From contig JACRTY010000049.1 of NCBI GenBank assembly GCA_014305025.1, forward strand, positions 1 through 64,000: a DNA stretch of 64,000 nt, read 5' to 3'. Position numbers and translations under genes: made by a program. This document shows, in pieces, positions 24,864 to 32,326 of this stretch; within the stretch, counting starts at the first letter, position 1, and each line of letters starts with the position of its first letter. A model generated the notes under the pieces. The model worked only from the letters and a program-made list of their open reading frames with translations. It ran no database searches and was not told the origin of the DNA. This DNA comes from Candidatus Nyctobacter psychrophilus. Its GTDB lineage: Bacteria; Vulcanimicrobiota; Vulcanimicrobiia; Vulcanimicrobiales; Vulcanimicrobiaceae.

Positions 24864-26315
24864 TTAGTTGTAGCCGACGCCGACTTGGACGTTGCGAAAA
24901 CGCGCTGGCGCGGCGGCTTGCGCCGTGCGGCCCGTTTGCATCGGCTCTCCCTTGCCGCAATTCGGCGTACCCCACGCCGTCCACGAGCGCTCGTCGGCGA
25001 TCGCATCGCAGCTTTGCCAAAACTGCGGCGTGACGCCCGCATAGGTTGGGTTCTTGACCATTTTGGTGCGCCGGCCGCGGACGATTTCCCAACCGACTTG
25101 ACAGCCGAATTGGAAGTTGAGCCGATGGTCGTCGATCGACCACGACCGATTCGATTCCATGTAGATACCATGATCGACGTCTTCGAACAGCGCTTCGAAC
25201 GGCAGGTTGCCCGGCAACAGATTCAAGTTGCACATGCGAATCATCGGGATGTGCTGCCAGTTTTGCGCGCGCACGCAGGCGCTCGTCTCGCGGCCGATCG
25301 TTCGAGCGGTATCGCGCGACGTTTCGAAACCGACGAGGATGCCGTCGCGCACGATGTCGGCGGCAACGCTGCGCGCGCCCTCGTCGTCGTAGCCGGCCGT
25401 CGCCAGGCCGCGCGGCATGCGGTTGTCGACGACGATCGTGACGGCATCCGAACCGTAGCGCAACGTCCCGAGTTGCGCCGGATCGAGAAAGCTGGTGCCG
25501 GAGAAATTGGCTTCCCAGCCCATGATGCGATCGAGTTCGGCGGCATGTCCGCACGACTCATGGATTTGTAGCGAGACTTGCGACGCTCCTAGAATGACGT
25601 CGAGCGTACCGGCCGGACACTGCGGCGCCGTCAGCAAGGCCGCGGCCTCCTCTCCAATACGGGCGGCGTTTTCCCGTAGGGCGGCGAGTTCGACGATCTC
25701 CCAGCCGCCTGACTGATAGAGACCGACGTCACCCGGATGGGTGCGCTGCTGCGCATCCCCGTTGCCGACGGCCAAGGCCGCAAGGCCGCTCCCGCTCTGA
25801 CGCAGCGCTTGCGCGATGCGTGAGCCCGTCGTGCTGTAGAACGTCTTGTCGGTGCGCCACAGATCGATCCAGGCATGTCCGACGGCGATCTCCGGCTTGA
25901 CGTGCAGAGACCGCTCTGCTTCGAGCAGCAGCGCGACGCGATCGCCGAGCGACACGGTATCGGGGTCCGTTTCGCACGGCGTCTCGAACGAGTCGACGTA
26001 CCGCTCGAGCGGCGCCTGGGCGAAGCGTCGCGCGGCTACCGAGGCGCCGGCTTTGGCGATCGCGACCGCACGAGCCGCCGTCAGATCGATGCCGGCGCCC
26101 GTCAAGTCGGGGCTCGAGGCGAACCCCCATGCACCGTCGCAGAAGGCGCGGATACCGTAGCCCGTGCTCGTTTCATCGGCGAGCGTGACCACGTCGCCAT
26201 TGCGCACCTCGACGCGTTCCGTACGTCCTTCTTCAAAGCGCACGTCGGCGTACTGCGCGCCACGAACGCGCGCGGTCTCGAGGGCGCGCGCGCCGGGCGC
26301 ATCGAAGTTCGTCAT
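24864..26315 (-). CDS. tldD: TldD-like zinc metalloprotease
   Basis: 483 residues with the TldD metal motif HESCGH (HExxxH). The typical companions VDNRMPRGLATAGYDDEG and YMESNRSWSIDDHRLNFQFG are also present. In E. coli TldD/TldE form a heterodimer with a narrow channel that admits unfolded peptides; roles include microcin maturation and antitoxin breakdown. Its start overlaps the nitrilase stop by 4 bp, so nitrilase-tldD-tldE is one operon. No ribosomal peptide precursor is obvious next to it. Confidence 0.9.
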   Translation of the reverse strand: MTNFDAPGARALETARVRGAQYADVRFEEGRTERVEVRNGDVVTLADETSTGYGIRAFCDGAWGFASSPDLTGAGIDLTAARAVAIAKAGASVAARRFAQAPLERYVDSFETPCETDPDTVSLGDRVALLLEAERSLHVKPEIAVGHAWIDLWRTDKTFYSTTGSRIAQALRQSGSGLAALAVGNGDAQQRTHPGDVGLYQSGGWEIVELAALRENAARIGEEAAALLTAPQCPAGTLDVILGASQVSLQIHESCGHAAELDRIMGWEANFSGTSFLDPAQLGTLRYGSDAVTIVVDNRMPRGLATAGYDDEGARSVAADIVRDGILVGFETSRDTARTIGRETSACVRAQNWQHIPMIRMCNLNLLPGNLPFEALFEDVDHGIYMESNRSWSIDDHRLNFQFGCQVGWEIVRGRRTKMVKNPTYAGVTPQFWQSCDAIADERSWTAWGTPNCGKGEPMQTGRTAQAAAPARFRNVQVGVGYN

Positions 26316-27793
26316 CGCTCGCTGGAATCGGCGAGCGGTGCGGCGAGTCCTCCGCCGGCGTAACGGTGTTGGGACGCAACTGAGCCGCTCGGCATGGTCG
26401 TGTCGCGCACGCGCTCGGCGTCGCGCAAGCCTTGCGCAACGTCGGTTGCCGGGGCGACGAGCGTCGCCTGCGTGCGCGAGCGGTCGTACGTGAACGAGGC
26501 GAGCTTATAGGCATCAAAGGTTCCGGCGATGACGGCACCGTCGGGATCGACGGCGAACGCGCGAGCGCCGTTCATGCTGAAGACGACGAGATAGGCACGT
26601 AATTCCGCCGCTCGCGTGCGCGCGAAGCGGACCTGCCATTCCGGTTGATCGAGCGTTTGCCAGAGCATGACATCGATGCCGCCGGCGCGCAGCGCGACGA
26701 GCCCGCGGGGATCGTGCAGGACGACGTCGTCGACCAACGCGATCTGAAGTGCGCGGGCCTCGATGAGCCGCGCGCGGCCGCGCTTGGAGGGAGGAACGCG
26801 AACAATCGGTACTCCGGGGGCAGCGCTTGCGTGTTCGCCCTCGCCGACGGCGAGAAGGATGTCCGCGTCGGCCTGCCGGGCGAAATTTGCGAAGCGGACC
26901 AGCACGTCGCGCTCCCGTTCCGGCGTGAAAGCGATGCGGAGGCGTTCGGGCGTTGCAGCACCATCGGCCGCGCCCCCAATGGGGGATGGATCGGAATCTA
27001 CCGGCGTTTCCGTCGCGTGCTGCAGGCGCTCGACGCGCTCGTCGATCCCGATGCGCACGTCGGCGAGCACCATCGCCTCATCGCGTTCGCCGGCGCGAGC
27101 ATGCGTCTCGCCCGCCGCATCGACGATCGTGCTCTTGCCGCAGTACGCAACCGCGTTCAGTTCGACGCCCGCTTTGTTGCACGCGACGAATGGTATCCCG
27201 TTCTCACGAGCACGGACGTTGACCATCAGATCCGCCTGAATGTTTTCAAGCGCGCCGGGATCGCGGCCGCTGGTCACCCACGCGGTCGGCATCACCAGCA
27301 TCTCGGCGCCGCGCTCGGCCAGCGTTGCGGCGATCGTAGGTATGCGGCCGTCGGCGCATACCAGCAGTCCCAGCCGTCCGACCGGCGTGTCGATGGGCTC
27401 TAGCGTTTCACCCGGTGCGTACCAGAGCCGATCGAAGTGCCACAGGAACTGCTTAGCGGCGAATCCCAGTTCGCGGCCATCAGGCCCGAGCGCGATCGCA
27501 GCGTTGAAAGTACGGTGCTGGACGATTTTCGCGCCTCCGTACACGATCGTCGCACCGTGGCGGCGTGCGATCGCGGCCAGCGAAGCGTCCGCGTGCTCGA
27601 GCAGTGCGGGCGAAATAGGCTCTGTGCCGAGAACGTATCCCGGGACGGTGCCTTCTGGCAACACGATCAGGCGTGCGCCGTGCTCCGCCGCCGACGATAC
27701 CTGGGCAAGCATATGGTCCCAGCGCTCTTCAAACGCGCCGCGGTCGACGGCGCAAAGTTGCACGCAGGCGACGGGTATTTGACGTTCGCGCAC
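26312..27793 (-). CDS. Nitrilase-superfamily amidohydrolase with degenerate second domain
   Basis: 493 residues from GTG 27793. Domain 1 (about 1-265) is a carbon-nitrogen hydrolase with the full triad: Glu47 in VLPEGTVPG, Lys114 in FAAKQFLW, Cys146 in LLVCADGRIP. Domain 2 (about 290-470) repeats the fold's strand order (ILLAVGEG, LIEARALQIALVDDVVLHD, YLVVFSMNGARAFAVDPDGAVI) but lacks the Glu-Lys-Cys residues. Single-domain nitrilases are about 270 residues. The second part may bind substrate or allow dimer formation. First gene of the TldD/TldE operon. Confidence 0.82.
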   Translation of the reverse strand: MRERQIPVACVQLCAVDRGAFEERWDHMLAQVSSAAEHGARLIVLPEGTVPGYVLGTEPISPALLEHADASLAAIARRHGATIVYGGAKIVQHRTFNAAIALGPDGRELGFAAKQFLWHFDRLWYAPGETLEPIDTPVGRLGLLVCADGRIPTIAATLAERGAEMLVMPTAWVTSGRDPGALENIQADLMVNVRARENGIPFVACNKAGVELNAVAYCGKSTIVDAAGETHARAGERDEAMVLADVRIGIDERVERLQHATETPVDSDPSPIGGAADGAATPERLRIAFTPERERDVLVRFANFARQADADILLAVGEGEHASAAPGVPIVRVPPSKRGRARLIEARALQIALVDDVVLHDPRGLVALRAGGIDVMLWQTLDQPEWQVRFARTRAAELRAYLVVFSMNGARAFAVDPDGAVIAGTFDAYKLASFTYDRSRTQATLVAPATDVAQGLRDAERVRDTTMPSGSVASQHRYAGGGLAAPLADSSER

Positions 27794-27843
27794 GAAAAGC
27801 AATTCCCAACGACGCTTCCACGTTTCTTCAAGGGGTTTTAATC

Positions 27844-28587
27844 GTGAAGCGAATCTTTGGGCTTGTTTTTGCCTGCGGCGCCGCCTCCTCTCTAGCGGCG
27901 AACGCAACCTTATCGTCACCCGCGCCACACGATAAGACCAAGGCCGCGCCCGCCAAGCCGGCCTCGAAGGTGGCCGTCCGTCAACAACCGGCGCTCCATC
28001 GGCCGACGCTGAAAGAACTCGCCCCGGGCGACGAATACTTCGGTCCGCTCAAGCTGAGCATCATCGGCATCAACAACACGATCCGCGATATCGGCCGCCG
28101 TTACGATGTCAATCACGATAATTTCAAGGCGAGCTTCAGCGCGGCGGAGATGACCGAGCGCGCGATCCGCGACTGGGAAAAAAAGTATCCGCACGACGAT
28201 CAACTGCCGCGCGCCGTATACGTGCTGCAGCGGCTGTACACGAAAGTGCTCTTTGCGCCATCGCGCGATCGCGCGCATGCGACGGCACAATGGCTGTTCG
28301 TCGACTTCGGCCGCTCACCCCAAGCCAGGCAGATGAAGAAGACGCTGGCTCTCGAGCATCTCGCGCCGCTGCCGCCGGTCGCCCTGACCACGACGCCGCC
28401 TCCGTACGGCTCCGTCTTCGGCAAGGGCTACCCCTCCGAGTTCACCGCCCCGGCGCCCCTCCCGCAACACGCGCTCCCGAGCCCCGTACCGTCCACCGCC
28501 CTTCCAACGCCGTCGCCCTCTCCCACGCCGTCGCCCTCTCCCACGCCGTTGACCTCTCCCACACCAAGCGCGACCCCGCTGCGCTAA
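27844..28587 (+). CDS. Secreted protein with Pro/Thr/Ser-rich repeat tail
   Basis: 247 residues from GTG 27844, with AAGGGG upstream. A signal peptide (IFGLVFACGAASSLAANA) precedes a helical core of about 130 residues (LKLSIIGINNTIRDIGRRYDVNH, AVYVLQRLYTKVLF). The tail is built of SPTPSPS-type repeats (DNA period near 18 bp, 28500-28570). Such tails are common in cell-surface proteins of this window. No family recognised. It is divergent from the nitrilase gene, 50 bp apart. Confidence 0.7.
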   Translation: MKRIFGLVFACGAASSLAANATLSSPAPHDKTKAAPAKPASKVAVRQQPALHRPTLKELAPGDEYFGPLKLSIIGINNTIRDIGRRYDVNHDNFKASFSAAEMTERAIRDWEKKYPHDDQLPRAVYVLQRLYTKVLFAPSRDRAHATAQWLFVDFGRSPQARQMKKTLALEHLAPLPPVALTTTPPPYGSVFGKGYPSEFTAPAPLPQHALPSPVPSTALPTPSPSPTPSPSPTPLTSPTPSATPLR

Positions 28588-28604
28588 CCACGCGGTCCCA
28601 GCCG

Positions 28605-28650
28605 GAACAAGAAGAAGCCCCCCGCCGTAGCGAGGGGCTTCTTCTTGTTC
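28605..28650. terminator. Bidirectional hairpin terminator
   Basis: GAACAAGAAGAAGCCCC and its exact complement GGGGCTTCTTCTTGTTC form a 17-bp perfect stem around a 12-nt loop. It lies 18 bp after one gene and between convergent genes. The T-rich 3' arm serves as the tail in both directions. Confidence 0.75.
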
Positions 28651-28674
28651 TCATCGCTTTTCAGGCTGAGAGTC

Positions 28675-28760
28675 CTGATTTAGTGCAGGGCGAGGAGCCT
28701 AGGGCCGAAGTGGGCTTGAGCCCATGAGGCCCGTAGCGACGATGCCCGGCGCTAAATCAG
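28675..28760. ncRNA. 86-bp structured palindromic element, possible small RNA or REP-like repeat
   Basis: The outer arms CTGATTTAG and CTAAATCAG are perfect complements; pairing extends inward to GTGCAGGGC/GCCCGGCGC with one mismatch. Inside, CTAGGGCC pairs with GGCCCgTAG around a TGGGC-TTGA-GCCCA tip hairpin. A purine-rich internal loop (GAGGAG opposite CGACGA) separates the tiers. It lies between convergent genes and is distinct from the terminator beside it. Whether it is transcribed is unknown. Confidence 0.45.
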
Positions 28761-28771
28761 AATCTCTTCAG

Positions 28772-30100
28772 CTAGAAGTGGAGGCCGAGGCCGCCATAAA
28801 AGCTGTTTTCGGAGAAGGGACTCGGAGCGTTCTGCTTGGCCGTTCCGTGGTCGCCCAGATATCCGAAGTCGAGGAATACCCCACCGTGCGGAATCGAGAT
28901 GGTGAGGCCCGCCTGATAGTGGAGCAGGCGGTACTGCAGCTTCTGACCGTTCCCCAAGATATCGGTGTAATCACCGCTGATCTGCGGGTAGTAGTAGACG
29001 CTGCCGTAGATGTCGATCGGTTGTTCGAAGTTCGAGATCTTCTCGAGTCCGGCGCCGATGCCGTTCATGCGCGGGTACCCGTAGTTGGTGTAGCGCTGAA
29101 GATAACTACCGGCGAGGAAGATCTTCGGATTCGCGATGCCGATGCCGAGGCGGCCGTCGATGTCCGAGTCGCGGGCATCGAAGGACGGTACGAAGGCGGA
29201 GCCGCTAAAGGGTCCGAGGGTCGTGACGCAACCCGGTTCACCGATGTGGGCGTTGAGGCCGGTGCAGTCGAACCCGCCACCCGGGGCGGCGGCTGCCAGC
29301 GCCGACGAGCGGTGCGGGTAACGGAACTGCCGGAAGTTACCTTCGGCCATGAAGCCGATGTCCGCCAGGCTAAAGGTCGCCCCGGCGCGGGCTGCGATGT
29401 CCACGCCGCCGGTGTTACCGGGGCTGAACTCGTTGTAGACCTTCGGATCGAACATCGCGTCCCCGGCCACGAAGAACTGCGCGGCCGCAGTTGCCTTCGG
29501 CGTGGGGGTCGGCGAGGCGGTGGGAGCTGCCGTCGGCACCGTGGTCGGCGGCGGCGGAGCGGGACCCGGCGTCGGCGGGATCGTGCTGACGTAGCGCACG
29601 ACGACGAGACGGCGGTCCGGAACCCACAGAACGTAGGCACCCATGCCCTCGGAAATCACGCGCACGGGCACGAGTAACGAGCCGTGGTAGATCTCCGGAG
29701 GCACGTCGAGCGGACGGGTCTCACCGTTGATGGTGACTTCGGGTTTACCGACCGTCACCTGGACGTCGGCACCGGGTTTGGAAACGTCGACCGTCTTGGT
29801 CGACGCATTATACGAGACCGTCGCACCCATCTGTTCGAACATCGAGCGCAGCGGAACAAGGATCGTCTTCCCGCGTACCAATGCGGCCAGGACACGACCC
29901 TTTTTCAGGCGGTCGGGCTTCGTGTAGACGTGCTGATCGTTGAACAGGATCGGGATTTCGCCCGACGGCGGGCTTCCGAAATTCGGAGCCGGGGCCGACG
30001 TTTGCGCGTGTGCCGGCGACATGGCCGTCACGGCGAAAGCTACGATCCCGAACGCAATCGTCGCCAGCATGGCGAAGACTCGCGAAACGAGTCGCTTCAC
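28772..30100 (-). CDS. Copper-amine-oxidase-N (stalk) domain fused to predicted outer-membrane barrel
   Basis: 442 residues. GTG 30100 is preceded by AGGAGG at about 6 nt. Signal peptide to AHAQ; stalk domain at about 50-170 (PILFNDQHVY, ILVPLRSMFEQMGATVSYNASTKTV, LLVPVRVISEGMGAYVLW). A Pro/Thr linker (170-205) leads to a C-terminal domain of about 235 residues with alternating aromatic strands ending in FYGGLGLHF. The terminal Phe and strand pattern suggest an outer-membrane beta-barrel. Stalk domains are mostly known from surface proteins of monoderm bacteria, so this pairing is unusual. Role unknown; anchoring is likely. Confidence 0.8.
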   Translation of the reverse strand: MKRLVSRVFAMLATIAFGIVAFAVTAMSPAHAQTSAPAPNFGSPPSGEIPILFNDQHVYTKPDRLKKGRVLAALVRGKTILVPLRSMFEQMGATVSYNASTKTVDVSKPGADVQVTVGKPEVTINGETRPLDVPPEIYHGSLLVPVRVISEGMGAYVLWVPDRRLVVVRYVSTIPPTPGPAPPPPTTVPTAAPTASPTPTPKATAAAQFFVAGDAMFDPKVYNEFSPGNTGGVDIAARAGATFSLADIGFMAEGNFRQFRYPHRSSALAAAAPGGGFDCTGLNAHIGEPGCVTTLGPFSGSAFVPSFDARDSDIDGRLGIGIANPKIFLAGSYLQRYTNYGYPRMNGIGAGLEKISNFEQPIDIYGSVYYYPQISGDYTDILGNGQKLQYRLLHYQAGLTISIPHGGVFLDFGYLGDHGTAKQNAPSPFSENSFYGGLGLHF

Positions 30101-30387
30101 TATTTCCTCCTAGAATGCTTAAGTTTTTGAGTAGTGCAGGGCACCTGCCCCATGAAACTCGCCCAGGTTGTTACCCGTTCCAATTTGGCGCGAAACCGCG
30201 CAAAAGAGGCGATACGGTGGTTATCGGCAACCGTCCTCGCGGGCTTATCCTTGGGGGAAGACGCCCATTATATTCCCAACGCGCGATGCCCCCTCAATGT
30301 TTCAGGTTCTCCTTGGAGCGGACGCGCCAAAGCCGTGGTCGGGACTTGCGCGACCTCGGGCCTGCCACCAAACTGATTAACGTACTC
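30101..30387. other. Intergenic leader region
   Basis: About 290 bp upstream of the stalk/barrel gene, also the 3' flank of the thioesterase. It holds the AGGAGG ribosome site at the low end and a small hairpin GCAGG-GCA-CCTGC near 30135-30147. I found no gene and no convincing promoter. Confidence 0.4.
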
Positions 30388-30415
30388 AGGAATGATTCGC
30401 AGCGGAATCGTTCCT
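30388..30415 (-). terminator. Hairpin directly after the thioesterase stop
   Basis: AGGAATGATTC and GAATCGTTCCT pair at 10 of 11 positions around a 6-nt loop, starting within the stop codon region of the thioesterase gene. There is no T-tract. It may terminate transcription or protect the 3' end. Confidence 0.45.
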
Positions 30416-30810
30416 CATTCCGTCTTCTCGTTGAGCGTCGCCAGAAAAGCCGGGCGCTGCATCACGTACCGCTCGTGCGTCCCTTCGGCAATCTTCTCCC
30501 GTTCGTCGAACGCGGCGATCGCAAAATCGATCCTCGGTCCGTCGATGGAGATGACCTCCACTTCAGTCCGCACGATGAAGCCGACAGGGGTCGGCGCGAG
30601 ATGCGTGAGATCGACGGAGGCTCCGAGGGAGAGATCATCGCTGCCCAGGACCGGTGTCAAGCACTGCACCGCGGCTTCTTCGATCAACTGCAGCAGCATT
30701 GGGGTGGAGAGAACGTCGACGCCGCGATTCCCGGCCTTGGCCGCCGTCATCCATTCCTCGACGCGAGTCTGACTCTGATACCGGCGGCCAATCTCGAGCT
30801 TGGACGGCAT
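30415..30810 (-). CDS. Hotdog-fold thioesterase (FlK-like)
   Basis: 131 residues from ATG 30810. The pattern STPMLLQLIEEAAVQCLTPVL followed by GASVDLTHLAPTPVG matches hotdog thioesterases of the fluoroacetyl-CoA thioesterase type. In FlK the helix following STP carries the catalytic Thr/Glu/His; the Glu in LIEEAA and His in LTHLAPT are present. In this group the natural acyl-CoA is usually unknown and often not fluorinated. Divergent from the HlyD gene. Confidence 0.82.
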   Translation of the reverse strand: MPSKLEIGRRYQSQTRVEEWMTAAKAGNRGVDVLSTPMLLQLIEEAAVQCLTPVLGSDDLSLGASVDLTHLAPTPVGFIVRTEVEVISIDGPRIDFAIAAFDEREKIAEGTHERYVMQRPAFLATLNEKTE

Positions 30811-30958
30811 AGCCGCGTAGGTTGGCGCGCCGACGGAACCGCTCCCTCTGAAGTCGAGGGCATCGGCATTTCGGCGTCGGCGTGAATCAAATCGGCAACG
30901 CGCGGCGTATCTAGGACCGGAAACGGCCCGGGCGGTCGGACGTGTTATGAGGAGCGGT

Positions 30959-32326
30959 ATGAAGTTGTGGCGCGCGCGGGGCGCAGTAGCGTTCCCAGCG
31001 CTGGCATTGGTCGTGCTCGGCGGGGCGCTCACGATGGGGGGATGCGCGGGGCACAAGAAGGCGCCCAGTGGTCCGCCGCCGCTTGCGGTCGACGTTAGCC
31101 GCGCCCACCGCCAAACCATCGCCACGACCCTCTCGCTCGACGGGCAGATCGCCCCGCTGCAAGAGTCGACGTTGAGTACGCCGGAGTCCGGGACGGTCAG
31201 CGCCGTGTACGTCAATGAAGGCGATCGCGTAACGGCGGGCCAGCTGTTGGCGAAGCTCGACAGTTCGCAGCTACAGGCGCAACTGGCGGCCAATCAAGCC
31301 GCGGTCGCACAGAGCCAGGCGAAGGTGAGCGGCTCGTCGGTGCAAGCGCCCATTGCATCGCAGCAGTATACCTCTGCGGTCTCGCAAGCCGAGCAAAACC
31401 TGCAGCAAGCCCAGAACCGCGTGCGCACGGCACAGGCGGCGCTCACCAATGCGCAACTGGTGTACAAAAGCAATACGCAACTTGCCGGGCAGGGCTACGT
31501 CTCGCAAACGGCTCTGGAACAGGCCCGCGCGGGCTACGTCTCGGCTGAGCAAGAACTCAACAATGCCCGGCAGGCGTTACCGGCAGCGCAGGCCGCCCTG
31601 CAGACCGCGCGCAGCAATACGGGTCAGACGCGCGTGGATCAAGCGACGATCCAGCAAAATCAGGCCTCGCTCGAGCAAGCCCAGGCCAATGTCAAACTGC
31701 TGGAGACGCAAATCGCGCAGTCGTCGATCTATGCCCCCTTCGACGGCGTCGTGACGCAGCGCTTGCTCGACCCCGGCGCCTTTGCCGGCCCCAACGCGCC
31801 GATCGTGCGCGTCTCGCAACTATCGACGGTGTACGTCAATGCCAACGTCCCCGACGAAGACCTCGCGTACGTTCATGCGGGCACGCCCGCCACGTTCCGC
31901 TCGGCGAGCGTGCCGGGCAAGACGTTCCACGGCACGATCTCCGACGTCAATGCTGTTCCGACGACGGGTACGCTGTCGTACCGCGCGCGCATTCGGCAAC
32001 CCAACCCCGGTGACGTTTTGCGCGGAGGTATGCTCGTGACGCTCGTCATCGCGAAAGAACAGCATCGCGATGCCATCGTCGTTCCACGGACTGCGCTGTT
32101 CTCCAGCGACCAGGGCTCGAACGTCTATACGGTCGTCGACGGAAAAGCGAAGATGCTGCCGGTCGAGGTCGGTCTGCAGACCGATACGCTCGCCGAGGTT
32201 CGCGGTCCCGGGATCCATCCCGGCACGCCGGTGATCACTACGCGACCCGATGCGCTGCAAGACGGCAGCGTCGTCGCGGTCAACGGGACGGCCCCCACGG
32301 GCACCGGTTCGCAAGCGTCGCATTGA
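30959..32326 (+). CDS. RND/HlyD-type periplasmic adaptor lipoprotein
   Basis: 455 residues from ATG 30959, chosen because GAGGAG sits just upstream; the ATG at 30947 overlaps that SD. Lipobox at LTMGGC. A barrel-sandwich half motif (STPESGTVSAVYVNEGDRVTAGQLL) is followed by a long coiled-coil hairpin rich in Ala/Gln (about 110-235), then the second half (SSIYAPFDGVVTQRLLDPGAFAG) and a beta-barrel domain. Membrane fusion proteins bridge an inner-membrane pump to TolC. Here the stop overlaps the TolC start (TGATG), but no pump gene follows. Confidence 0.92.
   Translation: MKLWRARGAVAFPALALVVLGGALTMGGCAGHKKAPSGPPPLAVDVSRAHRQTIATTLSLDGQIAPLQESTLSTPESGTVSAVYVNEGDRVTAGQLLAKLDSSQLQAQLAANQAAVAQSQAKVSGSSVQAPIASQQYTSAVSQAEQNLQQAQNRVRTAQAALTNAQLVYKSNTQLAGQGYVSQTALEQARAGYVSAEQELNNARQALPAAQAALQTARSNTGQTRVDQATIQQNQASLEQAQANVKLLETQIAQSSIYAPFDGVVTQRLLDPGAFAGPNAPIVRVSQLSTVYVNANVPDEDLAYVHAGTPATFRSASVPGKTFHGTISDVNAVPTTGTLSYRARIRQPNPGDVLRGGMLVTLVIAKEQHRDAIVVPRTALFSSDQGSNVYTVVDGKAKMLPVEVGLQTDTLAEVRGPGIHPGTPVITTRPDALQDGSVVAVNGTAPTGTGSQASH

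Noticed and set aside
28500-28570. Short repeats resembling a CRISPR or VNTR
   Set aside because: They lie inside a coding frame and encode a Pro/Ser/Thr tail, so they are protein repeats.
28724-29677. 317-codon plus-strand frame
   Set aside because: Antisense of the stalk/barrel protein and rich in Arg/Glu/Val, as such shadows are.
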